From: Candidatus Heimdallarchaeota archaeon AB_125
GTDB lineage: Archaea; Asgardarchaeota; Heimdallarchaeia; Heimdallarchaeales; Heimdallarchaeaceae
NCBI GenBank assembly: GCA_001940755.1
Contig: MEHH01000018.1
Location: 1-18,674 of the forward strand
Length of the DNA: 18,674 nt
Reading direction: 5' to 3'
The notes beneath the pieces are model-generated. The model saw only the letters and a program-made list of their open reading frames with translations, was not told the DNA's origin and made no database searches. Shown here piece after piece: positions 15,096 through 18,674 of this stretch. A program made the translations under genes and the position numbers. Positions within the stretch are counted from its first letter, which is position 1, and each line of letters begins with the position of its first letter.

Positions 15096-15539
15096 TTATC
15101 TTTGGGGTTTTGGCTTTCTACCAATTACAATCTGTTTTAAGGCAACTCCATTAACATGAGTAACCTGCCATTTAACTCCTGGTATGTCTCCCATTGCTCC
15201 TTTTTGAGCACCACCAATACTACAAACTAATACTTCATCATGTTCGTCAATATATAGTAGCCCTCCATCATGTGGAACAAATGCACCAACCTGTTTTCCG
15301 TTTTTAGTAAGTCTTACTCTTACACATTTTCTTAAAGCTGAATTTGGTTGTTTACTTTCAACACCGTATTTTTCAACAACAATTCCTCTTGCAGCTGGAG
15401 CACCCTCTAATGGATCTGTTTTTTTGTCTAATCTTAACATTCTTCGTTTGTACTGCATATCTTTCCATCTGAATTGTTTTCTCTTATTCTTCAGCTTTCT
15501 TGCAGCGAATTCGCCTTTCGGACTTTTTGAACCTGTCAT
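15096..15539 (-). CDS. rps12: Small-subunit ribosomal protein uS12
   Basis: The 147-aa protein has the archaeal/eukaryotic length (eukaryotic S23). It is part of the 30S decoding centre. Conserved segments are the GAPAARGIVVEK stretch, the decoding loop KQPNSALRKCVRVRL and the DIPGVKWQVTHVNGVALKQIVIGRKPKP end. The ATG at 15539 follows AAAGTGATTA, close to the GGTGAT signal. In many archaea uS12 sits between NusA and uS7 downstream of rpoA2. Here uS7 is not adjacent, aIF5A follows, and two membrane-protein genes separate it from rpoA2. The upstream region contains hairpins and a short upstream ORF. Confidence 0.97.
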   Translation of the reverse strand: MTGSKSPKGEFAARKLKNKRKQFRWKDMQYKRRMLRLDKKTDPLEGAPAARGIVVEKYGVESKQPNSALRKCVRVRLTKNGKQVGAFVPHDGGLLYIDEHDEVLVCSIGGAQKGAMGDIPGVKWQVTHVNGVALKQIVIGRKPKPQR

Positions 15540-15543
15540 TTAA

Positions 15544-15591
15544 TCACTTTGATTTTATTAATACTTCAAAGGTAGACCCGAAGTAAGTCAT
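15544..15591 (-). CDS. Possible 15-codon upstream ORF in the uS12 leader
   Basis: ATG at 15591 opens a 15-codon frame (MTYFGSTFEVLIKSK). Its TGA (15546-15544) is part of the AGTGAT ribosome-binding sequence and ends four bases before the uS12 ATG, in another frame. A TATA-like TTTTAATAAAAT at 15614-15625 would place a transcript start near 15594, making this frame nearly leaderless. The position would allow coupling to uS12. A frame this short can arise by chance. Confidence 0.25.
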   Translation of the reverse strand: MTYFGSTFEVLIKSK

Positions 15592-15612
15592 TTCTTCAAG
15601 AGTTTCCTCTTG
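15562..15612 (-). promoter_or_regulatory. Two hairpins upstream of uS12
   Basis: On the minus strand CAAGAG-GAAA-CTCTTG (15612-15597) is a perfect 6-bp stem capped by a GAAA tetraloop. It is followed 11 nt later by TACTTC/GAAGTA (15585-15562) with a 12-nt loop. If transcription starts upstream of 15612, both would be in the leader and could mediate autoregulation. If it starts near 15594, the first would instead be a DNA dyad between TATA box and start. Confidence 0.4.
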
Positions 15613-15730
15613 GATTTTATTAAAAAACTTTTGATGTCAAACACCATTTTAATTTATTAAGTTTTATTGATTAGAAATTGCGTTTATGTGTGATAGAATG
15701 TATTTGAGGAAGGAAATAATTTCTGTGGTG

Positions 15731-15738
15731 TATATAAG
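15731..15738 (+). promoter_or_regulatory. TATA box of the polytopic membrane protein gene
   Basis: TATATAAG is centred about 27 nt before ATG 15761, with no Shine-Dalgarno. This suggests a leaderless transcript. Confidence 0.55.
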
Positions 15739-15760
15739 TCATTTTTTCTTAGAATGAGTA

Positions 15761-16981
15761 ATGGGGAAAAGAGCTTTGCTGGTATTTGTACTAGCTATAT
15801 TGTTTACAAGTAAAATTGTAGAAGGATCTATAAACGAATTAGAAATAAAGGAAATCAGAGTATTAGAGAGAGAAAAGGATGTATTTGTCTATCTTAGAAA
15901 CCTACCAAGGCCAGTAGGTTTTCATGTATGGATAAATGGTGAAGAAGTAACAAAAAACTGTAGAATACGTTTTGATTCTCAGTTATTAAATACAGAAAGC
16001 ATCCTAATCATAGGTTTACCTGACAATATTCTAAACACATCTAATGAGTTATTCATCAATTTCTATGATGAAACATTCTCTAAAAATTTCACAGAAACAT
16101 TTGACTTCTTACCAAAGAAGTGGTTTGATATGAATTGGCCTTTAACAATTGGTGTTATTGTTGGACTTGTTGTTTTGTTTTTAATAGGTTCTCGAAAAAT
16201 GATTAAAAAGGGAAAATCAGTGGATGGGATAACTGCAAATCCAATAATGAAAACTACAACATATAATGAGATGCTGATAAAAACAGTTCTAGTACTCGTT
16301 ATTTCAGTTGGACTATTTGTCTATGTTTCATTTCACCCATATTTTCACTACCCTCAACTCATTTCTTCTAGCTGGGGATTATTCTATGATATATTGCATT
16401 ACTTCTCATTAGGGTGTTTCTATGTTGCTATTGTTGGCTTTTCCTATCATATTCTTCGTTTTGCTTTTGGTTTGGAAAGAAGACCATCAAAAGATTCTTC
16501 AATTAAACAGATTGGGACTTTTCAATTCTATTTTAGGAAGATATTGGGTGGAACGGATGAAACAAATGAAAAATTGAATAAAGAAAAACATCCTTCTATA
16601 GTAGTTATAAGTAAAACTCTACTTATTATCACAGTTTTCTTTACTCTGCGGATAATACTACTATTGCTTCTTAGTACTCTCTATACATACTATCCTTCAA
16701 ATTTCATGTTAGTATTGAACAATGGGGGAATCTATGCACATTCAATATATGGTTGGCTAGGAATACTTCTTCAGATTTTAACCCTGGTCTTTCTAATAAG
16801 TGTTGCAATTAGTTTCTTTGTTTCTTTAAATACAATATATGGTATTTACTTTAAAGATTCAACAGAGAAAAAAGAAACCAAAAAATATAACCAAATCATT
16901 AGAATTGTATTACCCTTAATTTTCTATGGTCTTTATCAATTAACAGAGAATATCCTTATGAACACTAACTTTCAGATTTAA
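15761..16981 (+). CDS. Unrecognised polytopic membrane protein with N-terminal exported domain
   Basis: The protein has 406 aa and no recognised family. Residues 1-22 form a signal peptide (hydrophobic LLVFVLAILF core). Residues 23-125 look like a small beta-rich extracellular domain with several Asn-X-Ser/Thr sites (such as NTS and NFT). Predicted transmembrane segments lie near 127-144, 173-192, 207-232, 283-309, 331-357 and 379-395. A basic cytoplasmic loop follows the first (SRKMIKKGK), and charged loops occur at 235-280 and 365-378. An out-of-frame ATG seven bases upstream yields only a 19-codon frame. The 3' end overlaps the convergent surface-protein gene by 17 bp. The partner and function are unknown. 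Confidence 0.78.
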   Translation: MGKRALLVFVLAILFTSKIVEGSINELEIKEIRVLEREKDVFVYLRNLPRPVGFHVWINGEEVTKNCRIRFDSQLLNTESILIIGLPDNILNTSNELFINFYDETFSKNFTETFDFLPKKWFDMNWPLTIGVIVGLVVLFLIGSRKMIKKGKSVDGITANPIMKTTTYNEMLIKTVLVLVISVGLFVYVSFHPYFHYPQLISSSWGLFYDILHYFSLGCFYVAIVGFSYHILRFAFGLERRPSKDSSIKQIGTFQFYFRKILGGTDETNEKLNKEKHPSIVVISKTLLIITVFFTLRIILLLLLSTLYTYYPSNFMLVLNNGGIYAHSIYGWLGILLQILTLVFLISVAISFFVSLNTIYGIYFKDSTEKKETKKYNQIIRIVLPLIFYGLYQLTENILMNTNFQI

Positions 16982-18065
16982 TTACTGCAGTTTTTTTTAC
17001 ATACTGATCTGGATGGTTCTTACCCTTTGTTACATCTTTTAGTTGTATTGCGTCAGCTATGTCACTAAGAAATTCTTCATTTGCTTGATTTGACACTTTA
17101 GTTCTTTTTTTCTTGTAAAATACTCCAAATATTGCAAATAAGAAAGTAAAAACAGCCATACCTATGATTATGTAATCGGTATTAAAACCAAAAATACTAG
17201 TATCAGGAACTTCCTCATTTTCATTTGTTATTTGATTATCATAGCCTATAGATTGATCCAAATTCTCTATTTTTAGATGATAATAACAGATTTCATGAAA
17301 ATCTTCTTCAATTTTGGAAGTGAAATTGTAGAAATAATCTATATCATAGGTATATGAATATAGTATCCCTTTTTCTATATCAAAAACTGTTCTAGTTACA
17401 AATTCGAGAGTTTCAAACAAGCTTTCTTCTTCATTTATGAATCTATTGTCTTCTATGAATCTAAACTCATTATAAGTTATAACTACAGTAAAGAGCTTAT
17501 CATTCAAAAAGAATCTACAAGATTCTGTGTTATTAACTACAATAGAATAATTGTCGCCCAAATCCGTATAATAATCAATTATGCTATAATACTCTTCTAC
17601 TTCTTTTGCATACTTATAATATTCTTCCAAAGTAATGAATAAACCTGTATCGTTTTCAAAAAGAGCAGGAAATGTAAAAAAATCACCATAATGGAGATTT
17701 TCCTGACCTAAATGAACATCTTCTGAGTTATAAATACTAGAGTCATTGTTTAATAAGATATCAAACCAGTCTCCATCAGCTTGATAATCAAATTCAAACT
17801 CATTTGGATTGTTAGTAACTCTTAGTTGAATTAAATCCCCTTCAGAAACACTAATTTCACCTATCCGTGAGTTGAGATAATATTCAGGTTTGTTACCAAA
17901 CCACTCAAGAACACTTACTTCCCAGTCAACTGTTGTTCCTACAGAGAAAAAGTCTGAATAAACTAAACCTTCAGACAGACCATGTGCTTTGCTGGAAGGC
18001 GTTAATAGTAGAAATGAAATAATTAATAATACCAATAGTTCCCCATTTTTTTGAGTGAGTAACAT
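16965..18065 (-). CDS. Secreted, C-terminally anchored surface protein, unrecognised
   Basis: The protein has 366 aa from ATG 18065. That start is chosen because GTGGGTGGTT lies directly upstream; a GTG nine bases earlier falls inside this signal. Residues 1-27 form a signal peptide ending SSKA. A large, acidic, Tyr/Phe-rich ectodomain follows, with multiple N-glycosylation-type sequons. One transmembrane helix lies near 298-317 (IIIGMAVFTFLFAIFGVFY), then KKKRTK and a ~45-residue cytoplasmic tail. The early region (VDWEVSVLEW, then ISVSEGDLIQLRVTN) is reminiscent of the choice-of-anchor-S type domains common in archaeal surface proteins; that match is tentative. A TATA box lies at 18101-18109. 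Confidence 0.78.
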   Translation of the reverse strand: MLLTQKNGELLVLLIISFLLLTPSSKAHGLSEGLVYSDFFSVGTTVDWEVSVLEWFGNKPEYYLNSRIGEISVSEGDLIQLRVTNNPNEFEFDYQADGDWFDILLNNDSSIYNSEDVHLGQENLHYGDFFTFPALFENDTGLFITLEEYYKYAKEVEEYYSIIDYYTDLGDNYSIVVNNTESCRFFLNDKLFTVVITYNEFRFIEDNRFINEEESLFETLEFVTRTVFDIEKGILYSYTYDIDYFYNFTSKIEEDFHEICYYHLKIENLDQSIGYDNQITNENEEVPDTSIFGFNTDYIIIGMAVFTFLFAIFGVFYKKKRTKVSNQANEEFLSDIADAIQLKDVTKGKNHPDQYVKKTAVIKSES

Positions 18066-18100
18066 TTTAACCACCCACTTTCTTTTTATCTAGACCTTAC

Positions 18101-18109
18101 TATTTATAG
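18101..18109 (-). promoter_or_regulatory. TATA box of the surface-protein gene
   Basis: On the minus strand this reads CTATAAATA, predicting a start near 18079, just before the GGGTGG ribosome-binding sequence (18071-18076). Confidence 0.5.
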
Positions 18110-18169
18110 CTAACAGAAAACTGCTGACTTTTAAGCAAAAAATGACTGAAAATTGTTCTTTGGCATCAA

Positions 18170-18192
18170 CAAAAGAAAAATAAAAATTAAAA
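18170..18192 (-). terminator. T-rich terminator after rpoA2
   Basis: On the minus strand consecutive T tracts (TTTTAATTTTTATTTTTCTTTT) follow the rpoA2 stop by about 16 bases. This suggests the RNAP transcription unit ends here rather than running on to uS12. Confidence 0.5.
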
Positions 18193-18207
18193 TGAGATAA
18201 AGAAGAA

Positions 18208-18674
18208 TTACTTTTTGTCTTCATCACTGAATTCTCTATAGTTTGCACTCATTGTAAGATCAACGATTCCAGTTCCCAAAGCGATTGTTTGTCCAACAAT
18301 AACATTTTCAGTTATACCTTCAAGTGGATCATATTCTCCATGAACAGCAGCATCTAATAGATGTTTAACGGTTACTTCGAAAGCAGCTCTTGCAAAAACT
18401 GAGCTTTTCTTTCCAGAAACTCCATGACGTCCTATTTGAAGAATCTCGCCTGTATGACTCATTAGATCAGATACTAGCATAACATGGCGTTTATCGACAT
18501 CTAGTCCTTGTTCTTTCATAACAGATAATGATTCTCTAACCAATGCATTTCGAGCAGCTTCAATTCCTAGAGTTTCAGCTATTTGGTTTATGTAAGTTGT
18601 ATAACATCTTGTAGGATCAACTCCAGGAATTCTTAGTAACTCGCTGAAATTACTACCTTCACTCTGTAAGTAGT
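18208..18674 (-). CDS. rpoA2: RNA polymerase subunit A'' (Rpo1C), C-terminal end, cut by window edge
   Basis: 155 codons of the C-terminus are visible; the gene continues beyond 18674. The sequence includes FSELLRIPGVDPTR, NQIAETLGIEAARNALVRE, DKRHVMLVSDLMSHTGEI and IGRHGVSGKKSSVFARAAFEV, then LLDAAVHGEYDPLEGITENVIVGQTIALGTG. These are hallmarks of the largest-subunit C-terminal region, which in archaea is a separate A'' polypeptide that helps form the clamp and jaw. The frame is open to the window edge, so the apparent internal TTG start (18543) is not real. L30e and nusA genes, often found after rpoA2, are not present here. Confidence 0.96.
   Translation of the reverse strand, partial: YLQSEGSNFSELLRIPGVDPTRCYTTYINQIAETLGIEAARNALVRESLSVMKEQGLDVDKRHVMLVSDLMSHTGEILQIGRHGVSGKKSSVFARAAFEVTVKHLLDAAVHGEYDPLEGITENVIVGQTIALGTGIVDLTMSANYREFSDEDKK

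Noticed and set aside
15754..15813. Short frame starting at ATG 15754 ahead of the membrane protein
   Set aside because: It is out of frame, only 19 codons long and overlaps the real start; the TATA spacing fits 15761 better.
1..18674. CRISPR arrays, rRNA genes or prophage modules
   Set aside because: No regularly spaced repeats, no rRNA-like sequence and no phage structural or integrase genes were seen on either strand.

Overview
The window is low-GC archaeal chromosome. Support comes from archaeal/eukaryotic-type uL3, uL4, uL23, uL2 and uS12, a split RNA polymerase subunit A'', aIF5A with a hypusination loop, an archaeal/eukaryotic-type TrpRS, NOG1, a PAC2-family protein and an ADP-dependent sugar kinase. 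Start sites fit archaeal signals: TATA boxes about 25-30 nt upstream of starts or transcription starts, and a recurring GGTGAT-type Shine-Dalgarno. The protein flavour (eukaryote-like TrpRS, AT-rich genome, large sequon-bearing surface proteins with a C-terminal anchor) suggests an Asgard lineage such as the Heimdallarchaeia. That placement is inference and no marker here proves it.

Layout. 1-780 is the 3' part of rtcA (RNA 3'-phosphate cyclase). 788-2942 looks like an inserted element carrying one large (646 aa) TnpB/Cas12-like RuvC protein, with imperfect terminal inverted repeats, a hairpin at its right end and no transposase. 3131-5939 is a four-gene ribosomal operon (uL3-uL4-uL23-uL2) that ends in a T-rich terminator instead of continuing to uS19. 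6112-6855 is a PAC2-family gene. It faces a minus-strand pair, trpS-NOG1 (9120-6882), which shares a divergent promoter region with an apparently leaderless ADP-dependent glucokinase/phosphofructokinase gene (9301-10716). Two unrecognised genes follow (10813-12225, 12387-12779).

From 12785 on, most genes are on the minus strand: an HD-domain phosphohydrolase of the SAMHD1/dGTPase-like group, tRNA-Ala(CGC), aIF5A and uS12. Next comes a convergent pair of unrecognised membrane/secreted proteins (15761-16981 plus, 16965-18065 minus), and finally the 3' end of rpoA2 (18208 to beyond 18674).

Functionally this is mostly an information-processing region: ribosome, translation factor, aminoacylation, 50S assembly GTPase, RNAP, tRNA and RNA repair. 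Accessory genes are interspersed. The most unusual item is the large TnpB-like protein. Its third RuvC catalytic position is His instead of Asp and its zinc ribbon is altered. The element's ends look like inverted repeats rather than typical IS200/IS605 ends. Secondary points of interest are a possible upstream ORF and hairpins ahead of uS12, the shortened uL3 operon, a TrpRS lacking the first Lys of KMSKS, and a 470-aa orphan with a degenerate nuclease-like C-terminus.
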